From positions 1 through 20,591 of the forward strand of contig CAYOYC010000010.1 in the NCBI GenBank assembly GCA_964408125.1: 20,591 nt of DNA. Reading direction: 5' to 3'. Below are positions 1 through 6,542 of this stretch, one piece after another. This DNA comes from CABMGO01 sp964408125 (lineage in GTDB: Archaea; Nanobdellota; Nanobdellia; Pacearchaeales; GW2011-AR1). The translations under genes and the position numbers were made by a program. The number at the start of each line of letters is the position of its first letter. Positions within the stretch are counted from its first letter, which is position 1. A model generated the notes under the pieces. That model did no database searches, was not told the DNA's origin, and was given only the letters and a program-made list of their open reading frames with translations.

Positions 1-14
1 GATAAATCAAAAGC

Positions 15-22
15 TTTATAAA
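15..22 (+). promoter_or_regulatory. TATA box of the ribosomal protein operon
   Basis: TTTATAAA lies about 25-28 nt before position 43-47, so transcription should begin there and leave a 5' leader of roughly 60 nt before the ATG at 108. Most other promoters in this window place the start site at the start codon, so this leader is an exception. Confidence 0.6.
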
Positions 23-46
23 AGCAGTTTAGTAGTAATTTTTATC

Positions 47-96
47 CTGCGAGCTAACGCGATTTAGTAGGAATCTAATATTTAGATTTCTCGCGG
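47..96 (+). promoter_or_regulatory. Structured 5' leader (possible three-way junction)
   Basis: The predicted leader can fold into a closed three-way junction. The outer stem pairs 47-53 with 90-96 (7 bp, one G-U). One inner hairpin pairs 54-57 with 64-67 around a CGCGAT loop. The other pairs 72-78 with 82-88 (AATCTAA with TTAGATT) around a 3-nt loop. The fold starts just where transcription is predicted to start and ends 11 nt before the eL18 ATG. Ribosomal protein operons are often autoregulated through such leaders, so an r-protein binding site is a reasonable guess. The pairing is seen in the sequence; the function is inferred and I know of no matching described motif. Confidence 0.4.
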
Positions 97-107
97 ATTT
101 GATACAA

Positions 108-479
108 ATGGAAACAGAAATAAGCAAAACAAAAATTGAAAACAGAATGAGACAGAAGACTAATTTGATTTTAGTCAATGCTATCGTTCAGCTTAAGAAG
201 ACAAATCCGGCTATTGCAAAACAATTAGCAATGCCAAGAAAAAGTCAACCAGTTATGAATTTAACACAATTAGACAAGCTTTTGAAGGATGGCGAAAAGA
301 TTTTCGTCCCTGGTAAAATATTATCTTCTGGCGTCTTAACGAAAAAGGCTAAAATTGTTTCTTGGAATGCTTCTGAAAAAGCTATAGAAAAAATAAAAGA
401 AGCTAAGGCAGAGTTTATATATCTAATTGATGAGTTAAAATCAAATAAGGAATTAAAGGGGGTAAAAATATTAGAATGA
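108..479 (+). CDS. rpl18e: 50S ribosomal protein L18e (eL18)
   Basis: Large-subunit ribosomal protein of the archaeal/eukaryotic eL18 family, 123 aa, the usual archaeal size. The family signature VPGKILSSGVLTKKAKIVSW lies near residues 64-83, followed by a helix with conserved A-x-E-K-I spacing. I chose the ATG at 108 over the in-frame TTG at 99 because the family normally starts just before the basic N-terminal helix and because a structured leader ends at 96. It is the first gene of an eL18-uL13-uS9 operon, a gene order known throughout archaea. Its stop overlaps the start of uL13 (ATGA), which implies translational coupling. Confidence 0.95.
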   Translation: METEISKTKIENRMRQKTNLILVNAIVQLKKTNPAIAKQLAMPRKSQPVMNLTQLDKLLKDGEKIFVPGKILSSGVLTKKAKIVSWNASEKAIEKIKEAKAEFIYLIDELKSNKELKGVKILE

Positions 480-880
480 AACTATATTATGATGCTGAAA
501 ACGCTATATTGGGAAGAGTAGGAAGTACTGTTTGTAAAGAATTACTAAAGGGTCATGAGGCTGTAATAATTAATGCTGATAAGTGTATCATTTCTGGTGA
601 TAGGCTTAAAATTATAGCTGATTTACATTGGTGGAAGGATTTGGGTGGTATTGGATTAAAAGGCCCTAGGGTTTCTAGAAATCCTGATTTGCTAATGAAG
701 AGGATGATAAGAGGAATGTTGCCTTGGAATATAACTAAAGGAAGAGAAGCTTATGCTAGATTGAGATGCTATGTTGGGAATGGTCCATTAAAAGCAGAAG
801 AATTAAAGAATGTAAAAAAACTTGCAACTGTAAAACCAATTAAATATGTCGTGTTGAAAGACGCCGCTAAAGAAATATGA
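476..880 (+). CDS. rpl13: 50S ribosomal protein L13 (uL13)
   Basis: Universal large-subunit protein uL13 in its short archaeal form (134 aa). The N-terminus YYDAENAILGRVGSTVCKEL and the central segment MIRGMLPWNITKGREA match the family. It lies second in the operon: its ATG overlaps the eL18 stop by 4 nt and its own stop overlaps the uS9 ATG by 4 nt. A G-rich stretch at 458-462 may act as a loose ribosome binding site. Nothing unusual was seen. Confidence 0.96.
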   Translation: MKLYYDAENAILGRVGSTVCKELLKGHEAVIINADKCIISGDRLKIIADLHWWKDLGGIGLKGPRVSRNPDLLMKRMIRGMLPWNITKGREAYARLRCYVGNGPLKAEELKNVKKLATVKPIKYVVLKDAAKEI

Positions 881-1272
881 TAATCACATCTGGGAAAAGA
901 AAAACTGCAATTGCAAAAGCTTCTATAAAAGAAGGAACTGGAAAAGTAACAGTAAATAAAAAAACAATTGAATCTTTTCCAATGTTACAACAGCTTGAAA
1001 TGAAAGAACCATTAATTCTTGCTGAACAGGTTTTAGGAAAGTTGGGTTTTGATATTTCTGTAAGAGTAACTGGTGGTGGAATGTCTTCGAGAATTGAAGC
1101 TACTAGACTGGCAATAGCTAGGGCAATTGTTGAGTTTACAAAAGATGAAAAAGTAAGGGCTGCATTTATTGCATACGACAGAAATATGCTTGTTGCCGAT
1201 ACAAGAAGAAAGGAAGCTTACAAACCTGGAGATTCTAAGGCTAGAGCTAAGAGACAAACCTCGTATAGATAA
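877..1272 (+). CDS. rps9: 30S ribosomal protein S9 (uS9)
   Basis: Universal small-subunit protein uS9, 131 aa. Diagnostic features are the start SGKRKTAIAKASIKEGTGKV, the VTGGGMSSRIEATRLAIARA block, and the C-terminus KARAKRQTSYR. The last arginine of this tail reaches the P-site tRNA in the ribosome. In many archaea this operon continues with RNA polymerase subunits N and K and ribosomal protein S2. Here it ends and an unrelated gene with its own promoter follows, so the operon is broken at this point. T-rich DNA at about 1287-1312 could terminate transcription. Confidence 0.96.
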   Translation: MIITSGKRKTAIAKASIKEGTGKVTVNKKTIESFPMLQQLEMKEPLILAEQVLGKLGFDISVRVTGGGMSSRIEATRLAIARAIVEFTKDEKVRAAFIAYDRNMLVADTRRKEAYKPGDSKARAKRQTSYR

Positions 1273-1369
1273 TTGGATTTTGCGTATTATTTTTGGGATT
1301 TTTATTCTACATTTATATGACCCATGGCCTTTGTTTGTGTTATTATGTAGTGGTGACAAAATCGAAAGG

Positions 1370-1378
1370 TTTAAATAA
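1370..1378 (+). promoter_or_regulatory. TATA box of the Fic-like gene
   Basis: TTTAAATAA is centred about 25 nt before the ATG at 1399, which predicts a leaderless mRNA. No Shine-Dalgarno sequence precedes the ATG. Confidence 0.55.
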
Positions 1379-1398
1379 TCTCATGAGAATATGTTCTT

Positions 1399-2382
1399 AT
1401 GGCTATATTAAAAAAAGAGCTCCTTAATGAAATAGAAAGAGCAAGGGCAAGGCTAGATACCTCTAAGATACCCCAGTTTACTCAAGAGGTTTTTAAAAAC
1501 ATGGAACAGCAATGCATGGAAAATACTGCTTTACAAGATAAAGACAATGAGGAAAGGGGTGTTCAAGTTTTATCTGATTTTAAAAAGGCTTGGAAATTTG
1601 GAATGGAAAATTTTCAAACAAACTGGGATTTGTTATATCTCACAGATATAGCTGGAAGAGTAGAGCCAAGCATGAGGGCACGAAATCAAGAATATGCAGA
1701 GCTTAGAACCCAGATAAGACAGTTTAGGGGTGGGTATGTACCGCCCGCAGATAGGACAAGAATTATGACTCATCTAGACAGGATGCTGGAGGTTTCTAAG
1801 AATGAAAAACTTACACCTCTCGAAAGAGCGTTGTTCGAATATTTCCACCTAATAAGAATACAACCATTTTTTAACGGAAATAAAAGAACTGCGAACATAG
1901 TAATGAATGGCAGATTGAATGCAGAAGGACTGCTTCCTATTTGTGTTCCAAACAAGCAGGTGCCTGAATTTGAAAGTTATATTATTGGAGCTATTGAGGG
2001 GTTTAGAGAGGCTGGCGCAGTTGGCGATGCGAGAGATTTAGTCCCTTATTTACGTCCAGACTTTAAACAGAGACAATTCTTTGATTTTTTAGCCAGAAGG
2101 GAGCTTTGCGCTTTGCGTAGTGCAGAAAATCAGATGGCTGGTCTGACTACATATAATCTTCATTTTGATTGTAACAACCCCGCAACAGAATATCGTCTAA
2201 AGCATGATATTGTGGGGTATTTTGTAGCAAAAAAGCTTCCATCTCAGGTTAGGCTTCATGCAAAAGAAAAAGTAATGACGATTATCGGGGAAATTCCAAT
2301 AAGAACCCTACAGCAAATTGTCGGAAAAAGCCCAGGCATAAGAAGTTATGAATTAATTGTAAATGGGCATGGTGAAAAATAA
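1399..2382 (+). CDS. Fic/Doc-fold protein with degenerate catalytic motif
   Basis: A 327-aa protein with a Fic domain at roughly residues 75-205. Active Fic enzymes transfer AMP or related groups to proteins using the motif HxFx(D/E)GNxxR. Here the motif reads IQPFFNGNKRTA (residues 154-165): the catalytic His is Gln155 (codon CAA) and the Mg-binding Asp/Glu is Asn159, while F157, G160, N161 and R163 remain. The GNKRTA ending resembles Doc more than classical Fic. No (S/T)xxxEG inhibitory helix is evident; the nearest candidate, TDIAGRVEP near residue 82, lacks the Glu. The C-terminal 110 residues are not recognised. The fold is well supported; activity as an AMP transferase is unlikely. It is convergent with the next gene, with 1 nt between stops, and appears leaderless. 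Confidence 0.8.
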   Translation: MAILKKELLNEIERARARLDTSKIPQFTQEVFKNMEQQCMENTALQDKDNEERGVQVLSDFKKAWKFGMENFQTNWDLLYLTDIAGRVEPSMRARNQEYAELRTQIRQFRGGYVPPADRTRIMTHLDRMLEVSKNEKLTPLERALFEYFHLIRIQPFFNGNKRTANIVMNGRLNAEGLLPICVPNKQVPEFESYIIGAIEGFREAGAVGDARDLVPYLRPDFKQRQFFDFLARRELCALRSAENQMAGLTTYNLHFDCNNPATEYRLKHDIVGYFVAKKLPSQVRLHAKEKVMTIIGEIPIRTLQQIVGKSPGIRSYELIVNGHGEK

Positions 2383-2383
2383 T

Positions 2384-2920
2384 TCACTCTTTAATCTTCT
2401 TTTTACAAATCTCCGCCAGTTTTCTTTGAACAGCGTAAAATATTTCTGGATTTATTATTGGTTTATGATTTGATTTGTATAGATTTCCACCAAACTTAAC
2501 TTCACCGAGATAGGTTCTGTTTTTTAGAATCTTCTTCAGCCCGTTTACTGACAATCCATAGTGTTTAGACATACTGTTTAAGGAATAATTTTGCTCCAGA
2601 AACGTTTTAAACATAGAATGAACTTTGGATGCAAACTCGTTTGGAATTAGTTCTTTATTCACCAACGAATATCCGAGAGCAACTCTGGTCATAATCCCGC
2701 CCTGTTTGGCCTTCTCGTTCATTCCGTGCCTCTGTCTACTTCCCGTAGACTGCCCATATTTTCTAAAAGTTTCAAGTGATTTCCAATCTATTTTCTCAGA
2801 AATATACTTTCTAAAATCTTCTTCTGCCTCCGGTGCAAACATCAAACAAATTCTACATAATTTTACATCAAATTTTTCAGTCTCATTTTTATCTTTGTAA
2901 TCACATTTATCGCAGGTCAT
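2384..2920 (-). CDS. Zinc-ribbon protein with orphan serine-recombinase C-terminal domain
   Basis: A 178-aa protein. The N-terminus has a probable zinc-binding module (C3, C6, C22, C25). Residues about 64-172 match the 'Recombinase' DNA-binding domain that follows the resolvase domain in large serine recombinases: GMNEKAKQGG, GYSLVNKELIPNE, a helical stretch FLEQNYSLNSMSKHYGLSV, ILKNRTYLGEVKFGG, then NPEIFYAVQRKL. The catalytic N-terminal resolvase domain with its serine is absent and is not encoded just upstream. Its ATG overlaps the stop of the preceding RNase H-like gene (ATGA), so it is the last gene of a three-gene operon. It may bind DNA as a targeting or regulatory subunit, or derive from a decayed recombinase. 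The domain match is by motif only. Confidence 0.7.
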   Translation of the reverse strand: MTCDKCDYKDKNETEKFDVKLCRICLMFAPEAEEDFRKYISEKIDWKSLETFRKYGQSTGSRQRHGMNEKAKQGGIMTRVALGYSLVNKELIPNEFASKVHSMFKTFLEQNYSLNSMSKHYGLSVNGLKKILKNRTYLGEVKFGGNLYKSNHKPIINPEIFYAVQRKLAEICKKKIKE

Positions 2921-3519
2921 CTCATTACGTCTCTATATATGTTTTTTAACCTTTCGGCTCCTAACTCTACCAAACGAGCGCTTTCGACATAATCACTAAG
3001 ATTGTTATATATGTGCTTTGCTTTTATGTGGGCCATTCCTATTAGGGGAGGCATTTCGTCTCTTTCTCTTTTGGGCGTTCTTGCCTTTTCGGCCTTTCTT
3101 TTCACAAATCCGACTACAGAAACGCCTTCTCTAAAATAATTCCCTAAATACTTCTGTAAATATTCGCCTTGTCTTCTTGGAAGGGGACCATCTATGCCAA
3201 TAAAAATTTGTTTTGGAAAATAACCCATGTTTGGAACGTAGTCGAGAATTAATCTTGGCAAGCAAAACGGAAGTATTGGCTGCATTTTCATAAATTCTGG
3301 GTCTGTCAATAATCCAAACCTATACTCCCTGTGCTTACTACCCTTAAGCCACTTATCAAAATCTTCTATTTTTGGTATTCTTATGGATAAAAAATCTCCT
3401 GAATCTTCTGGCAAAATAGAAAATGTTGCACACACAATCTTTGCCCTATTCTTATCGTGGTTATTAGAATCATCTGCTCCTACGTATAGGCATGACTCTT
3501 TTTTTTCTTCAACACTCAT
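2917..3519 (-). CDS. RNase H-fold-like hypothetical protein, paralogue B
   Basis: Not firmly recognised. The 200-aa product has a strand-like start LYVGADDSNNHDKNRAKI, a central IFIGIDGPLP, and a late IKAKHIYNNL. These line up with LFVAIDQSNHGRDEEI, IYIDGELS and IKANKLLLFADL of the upstream gene, so the two are probably tandem paralogues of equal length. The pattern of an acidic residue in a first strand, a second in an IDG strand and a late helix recalls RNase HII or DUF3800 RNase H-fold proteins. I chose the ATG at 3519 because it matches the paralogue's start and avoids a 77-nt overlap; an upstream start at 3612 is also open. Nuclease activity is a guess. Confidence 0.5.
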   Translation of the reverse strand: MSVEEKKESCLYVGADDSNNHDKNRAKIVCATFSILPEDSGDFLSIRIPKIEDFDKWLKGSKHREYRFGLLTDPEFMKMQPILPFCLPRLILDYVPNMGYFPKQIFIGIDGPLPRRQGEYLQKYLGNYFREGVSVVGFVKRKAEKARTPKRERDEMPPLIGMAHIKAKHIYNNLSDYVESARLVELGAERLKNIYRDVMR

Positions 3520-3535
3520 TGTTTTTATTTTAAAT

Positions 3536-4138
3536 TTATTTATGGAATGGGAAAACAACTCTTTTGCAAGCATATCTCCCATGCTTATCTGTTGTGGAAT
3601 ATCTTGACGCATTAAATAATCTATTGGCTTGAAGGTCTGCGAATAACAACAGTTTATTTGCCTTTATTGTATTATCTCTTTTTCTATTTTTTGGAGATGC
3701 ATGCACTGAGACTGCTGGATAGGGAATTTTATCATTATTCCCTCTCCCTTTATTTAATACTCCCCTAACAGCCTCTTTTGCGTCTTCTCTTTGGTGAGCC
3801 GAAAGCTCTCCGTCTATATAAATATCTGACGCATCTATCTCAAGACCTCTCGTGAGAAATGAACCGAAGAAAGCCATCGACACTTCCTTCGGAATATTGT
3901 GATTCCCAAAAAGATCATAGTGCTCTCTATTAACAACGCAGAAAAAATAATCTAGGTGTGGGCATATTTTTATTTCAGAAGCCATTATTCGCCTCTCTCT
4001 TTGGTTAGCGGTAAATTTGGTATATGCTGCAAACTCTGGAACATATGACAGCGCTGCAACAAATATCTCTTCATCTCTCCCGTGGTTTGATTGGTCTATG
4101 GCAACAAAAAGCCGACTACTTCTTTGTGAATAGTGCAT
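3536..4138 (-). CDS. RNase H-fold-like hypothetical protein, paralogue A
   Basis: First gene of the three-gene minus-strand cassette, 200 aa. Visible features are LFVAIDQSNHG near residues 10-20, TANQRERRIMASEI near 43-56, IYIDGE near 106-111, and KRDNTIKANKLLLFADLQAN near 153-172. The last resembles the (L)QxADLxAN segment of DUF3800 proteins; the acidic first strand, basic ReR segment and IDG strand also recall RNase HII. Both families have the RNase H fold with acidic metal ligands. There is no signal peptide or membrane segment. Its own TATA box lies upstream and the mRNA looks leaderless. The function is unknown; the downstream partners are a paralogue and a recombinase-like DNA-binding protein. 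Confidence 0.5.
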   Translation of the reverse strand: MHYSQRSSRLFVAIDQSNHGRDEEIFVAALSYVPEFAAYTKFTANQRERRIMASEIKICPHLDYFFCVVNREHYDLFGNHNIPKEVSMAFFGSFLTRGLEIDASDIYIDGELSAHQREDAKEAVRGVLNKGRGNNDKIPYPAVSVHASPKNRKRDNTIKANKLLLFADLQANRLFNASRYSTTDKHGRYACKRVVFPFHK

Positions 4139-4160
4139 TGTGATATTTACTTTTATGCCT

Positions 4161-4170
4161 ATTTAAATAA
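4161..4170 (-). promoter_or_regulatory. TATA box of the RNase H-like/recombinase-like cassette
   Basis: Read on the minus strand this is TTATTTAAAT, centred about 27 nt before the ATG at 4138. It predicts leaderless transcription of the three-gene operon. Confidence 0.55.
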
Positions 4171-4221
4171 ATCCCTCTCAGAAAGTATAGGTTACACTAT
4201 ATGTGTTCCTAATAAACAAGG

Positions 4222-4230
4222 TTTATAAAT
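4222..4230 (+). promoter_or_regulatory. TATA box of the membrane protein pair
   Basis: TTTATAAAT is centred 25 nt before the ATG at 4251. This spacing supports 4251 rather than the in-frame GTG at 4203 as the start, because 4203 lies upstream of the promoter. Confidence 0.6.
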
Positions 4231-4250
4231 TTCCATTATGTGGTATAACT

Positions 4251-4646
4251 ATGATACAAAAAACACTGTTGTTATTAATAATCTTTATTGTCGCTATTGT
4301 GCTTGCATTGGTGTTTGCAATTTTAAATAAAAAATACAAAAAAAGATGGATAGATTATTATGTTATGTTTATTATTGGTGTTGGCTGGACACTCTTAGGG
4401 CTGCTGTTTAAGCTTTGGTTTTTGGTTTTAATCGGTGGTGTTTTCTCTATTTTGGGATATGTGAAAAGAAAAGAGTGGGATGATGACTTAATTGGTGTTG
4501 GAAAGGCAAACAGGGATGAGATTATGCTACTAAGGGAGCAAACAGACTCTTTAGAATTCTTTCTTGGAATTATAATTTTCCTAGGAATCTTGATACTCTT
4601 AGGGGTAATACTTTTTATGTATTTTACGAACCGTGGTGGGATTTAA
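4251..4646 (+). CDS. Small four-helix membrane protein, unknown function
   Basis: A 131-aa protein not recognised by family. Hydrophobic segments occupy about residues 4-25, then a closely spaced pair at about 37-70, and the C-terminus at about 103-126. A charged soluble stretch lies at about 71-100 (KRKEWDDDLIGVGKANRDE). This predicts a four-pass membrane protein with one charged loop. The start was chosen from the TATA spacing. It ends at or just before the start of the next membrane protein gene, so the two are probably co-transcribed. Confidence 0.65.
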   Translation: MIQKTLLLLIIFIVAIVLALVFAILNKKYKKRWIDYYVMFIIGVGWTLLGLLFKLWFLVLIGGVFSILGYVKRKEWDDDLIGVGKANRDEIMLLREQTDSLEFFLGIIIFLGILILLGVILFMYFTNRGGI

Positions 4647-4650
4647 AGAA

Positions 4651-5244
4651 ATGAAAAATAATATTAAAAGACTTAGCGGATTGTATTTTTCTTGTTTAGT
4701 ATTGCTTATTTTCACTATAGTATTCTTATTCAATGGCAATTATGAGTTCCTTTCCTATACTTTTACAATTGGTATTTTAATTTATGTTTTAATAAAAATG
4801 GACAAAAAGTTTTATTTCTCGCAGATTGCCAAGTGGGGCTTCTCTGTTTGGCTACTTTTACATTTTTTGGGCGGAAGTGTCAGGATAGAATCTGTTAAAC
4901 TATATGATAGTATCTTAATAGATCTTGTTGGGGACCCTCTCTATATTTTTAGATATGATCAATTTATGCATTTTTTTTGTTATCTTGTCTTTGCATTCTT
5001 TATTTATTCTATAGTAACCCCCTACTTGAAAAATAAAGTAAACAAGTGGGCTCTATTTCTTATAGCTGTATTGGTCGGCGAGGGTGTGGGCGGGATAAAT
5101 GAAGTTATAGAGCTTAGTACTGTTGTGTTCTTGCATTCTACTGGGGTTGGTAATTATTTCAACAATGCACTAGATTTGGTCTTTAATTTAATAGGTGCTA
5201 TGGTTGGAACATGGATTGCAATTAAAACAGATAGAAAATTATAA
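4651..5244 (+). CDS. YjdF/DUF2238-like multipass membrane protein
   Basis: A 197-aa protein with about six hydrophobic helices. Polar residues inside or beside the helices follow the pattern of the DUF2238 (YjdF-like) family: RYDQFMHFFCYLVFAF in the middle, then GEGVGGINEVIELS, then NNALDLVFNLIGAMVG near the C-terminus. The D-x-x-x-H, N-E-x-x-E and D-x-x-x-N residues are the probable functional ones, but the family's role is not known to me. A GTG at 4633 in the same frame is an alternative start that would overlap the previous gene by 14 nt. It is convergent with xerA, 7 nt away. Confidence 0.65.
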   Translation: MKNNIKRLSGLYFSCLVLLIFTIVFLFNGNYEFLSYTFTIGILIYVLIKMDKKFYFSQIAKWGFSVWLLLHFLGGSVRIESVKLYDSILIDLVGDPLYIFRYDQFMHFFCYLVFAFFIYSIVTPYLKNKVNKWALFLIAVLVGEGVGGINEVIELSTVVFLHSTGVGNYFNNALDLVFNLIGAMVGTWIAIKTDRKL

Positions 5245-5251
5245 ACCAGGT

Positions 5252-6085
5252 TTAACGCTTTAACATGTCTAGTGGATTTTTCACTCCTCTTAATTGGTCT
5301 TGGCTGATGTGTGTATAAATTTTGGTGGTTTCTAAATTTTCATGACCCAATAATTGTTGAATTACTAATAAATTAGCTCCGTTTTCAAGAAGATGCGTTG
5401 CAAAGGAGTGTCGTAGGGTGTGGGGCGAAACTCTTTTATTTATTCCTGCTCTCTTTGCGGTTCGTTCTACTAAAGATTGAATATTTCTTTTGGACATTGG
5501 TTTATCTTTCGCAAATAAATATTGATTTTCCGGGTTTTTACTAAGATACCTTTGTAGCTGCTTACTTAATGATTCGGAGATTTGAAACAGCCTGTCTTTA
5601 TCACCTTTACCGCTTCTTACCCATCCAATGTTTTGTTGAAAATCTAAATCTCTCACTTTTAGGTTGGCGAGTTCTGAAACTCTGAGTCCGGAGGAGTAGA
5701 GCATCTTAATTATTAGCTCAGTTTTCTTAAAAACCGCTGTATTGATCAAATTTTTAACCTCCTCTGTTGAAAGTACGGTGGGCAGCTTTTTTTCTTTCTT
5801 TGGAACCTCTAGTTTAACAAAAATCTCTGGCCGATCAATTACTCTTCTGAAAAAGAACCGAAGACTTGAAATTGCTAGAGATCTGGACTTTTTACTATAT
5901 TTGTCTATAAGGTTTGCCGAAAAAGATTCTATTTGGTCGATTGTTATGGTTTCTGGATTTTCTATATCTTCCAAAAAGGGTTTAAGAAAAAAGGCATAAG
6001 ATTCTATAGTTCGTTCACTAAGGCCCCTTAGTTTCAACTTGGTGGTTGTTTTCAGAATATATTTTTCGACGTCTTCTTTTTGCAT
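5252..6085 (-). CDS. xerA: Tyrosine recombinase XerA
   Basis: Site-specific tyrosine recombinase of the archaeal XerA type, 277 aa, similar in length to characterised XerA proteins. The N-terminal SAM-like core-binding domain spans about residues 5-90. The catalytic domain has the complete set R135 (SSGLRVSEL), K160 (GKGDKDR), H222 and R225 (HTLRH), H248 (LLGHENLETT) and nucleophile Y257. XerA resolves chromosome dimers at a dif site, so this could be the housekeeping enzyme. Its place at the edge of a repeat-rich accessory region leaves open an element-borne role. No convincing dif site was seen in the window. A minus-strand TATA box at 6111-6120 implies a leaderless start. Confidence 0.9.
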   Translation of the reverse strand: MQKEDVEKYILKTTTKLKLRGLSERTIESYAFFLKPFLEDIENPETITIDQIESFSANLIDKYSKKSRSLAISSLRFFFRRVIDRPEIFVKLEVPKKEKKLPTVLSTEEVKNLINTAVFKKTELIIKMLYSSGLRVSELANLKVRDLDFQQNIGWVRSGKGDKDRLFQISESLSKQLQRYLSKNPENQYLFAKDKPMSKRNIQSLVERTAKRAGINKRVSPHTLRHSFATHLLENGANLLVIQQLLGHENLETTKIYTHISQDQLRGVKNPLDMLKR

Positions 6086-6110
6086 GTTAAAATAATGATA
6101 AATATGAAGT

Positions 6111-6120
6111 TTTTAAATGT
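6111..6120 (-). promoter_or_regulatory. TATA box of xerA
   Basis: ACATTTAAAA on the minus strand lies about 30 nt before the xerA ATG. The same A/T block read on the plus strand (GTTTTTAAATG) could also serve a divergent transcript starting near 6140, at the structured region below. Confidence 0.5.
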
Positions 6121-6146
6121 ATGCATCTAATCCACATTAGGTGAAT

Positions 6147-6281
6147 GTTTATAGAGAGAATTTGCTTTTTATGAGAAACCCACAGAAATAGGGCTAATTT
6201 CAATTAAAATTGCTTTGGTGGCGTATTCTCTAAACTTCCACTTTAAAATACCGCGGTCTTGCAATGGTATCTTCGGAAGTT
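6147..6281 (+). other. Intergenic DNA with nested inverted repeats; possible structured RNA
   Basis: Several complementary segments are nested here: AGAGAAT 6155-6161 with ATTCTCT 6225-6231; GAAAT/ATTTC around an AGGGCTA loop inside it; AACTTCC 6233-6239 with GGAAGTT 6275-6281; and ATACC 6248-6252 with GGTAT 6266-6270 inside that. No ORF of useful length covers it. It could be a small non-coding RNA transcribed from a plus-strand TATA-like block near 6110, or recombination-related DNA next to xerA. It matches no RNA family I recognise. Confidence 0.25.
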
Positions 6282-6332
6282 GGGGTAGATTAAAATCATT
6301 GTATACACTAAGTTAGCTTGGTGAAAGAAAGC

Positions 6333-6340
6333 TTTAAATA
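6333..6340 (+). promoter_or_regulatory. TATA box of the 51-aa gene
   Basis: TTTAAATA is centred about 25 nt before the ATG at 6362, the usual leaderless spacing in this window. Confidence 0.5.
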
Positions 6341-6361
6341 GCATTTTTGCATGTATATATC

Positions 6362-6517
6362 ATGGCAAGGAACAGGAATTCGGCGCTATTGAGCTCCATT
6401 AGATTTTTGTCTCTGAATAGTTTTATAGGATTCGTAAGAAAGGACACTAGCTATATCCTAACTGGCTTAATTTTGGTTGGGTATATGATAACTCAAAGAT
6501 TACAGATAGGCAACTAG
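6362..6517 (+). CDS. Small single-pass membrane protein, 51 aa
   Basis: A short ORF, MARNRNSALLSS at the start and ending LQIGN before a TAG stop. The basic N-terminal third is followed by a hydrophobic segment YILTGLILVGYMI at about residues 33-45, enough for one membrane span. No family is recognised. Support comes from the well-placed TATA box, the ATG at exactly the leaderless position, and the protein-like order of a basic head and a hydrophobic tail. A chance ORF remains possible. Confidence 0.45.
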   Translation: MARNRNSALLSSIRFLSLNSFIGFVRKDTSYILTGLILVGYMITQRLQIGN

Positions 6518-6542
6518 GTTTCACATTCTTTCAAAATTTTGA

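Noticed and set aside
3520..3612. Upstream start at 3612 for RNase H-like paralogue B
   Set aside because: It would overlap paralogue A by 77 nt and add 31 residues with no counterpart in paralogue A; the ATG at 3519 gives equal lengths.
6127..6140. CTAAT-CCAC-ATTAG as a dif site for XerA
   Set aside because: Archaeal dif sites are about 28 bp with two 11-bp arms and a 6-bp spacer; this repeat is half that length.
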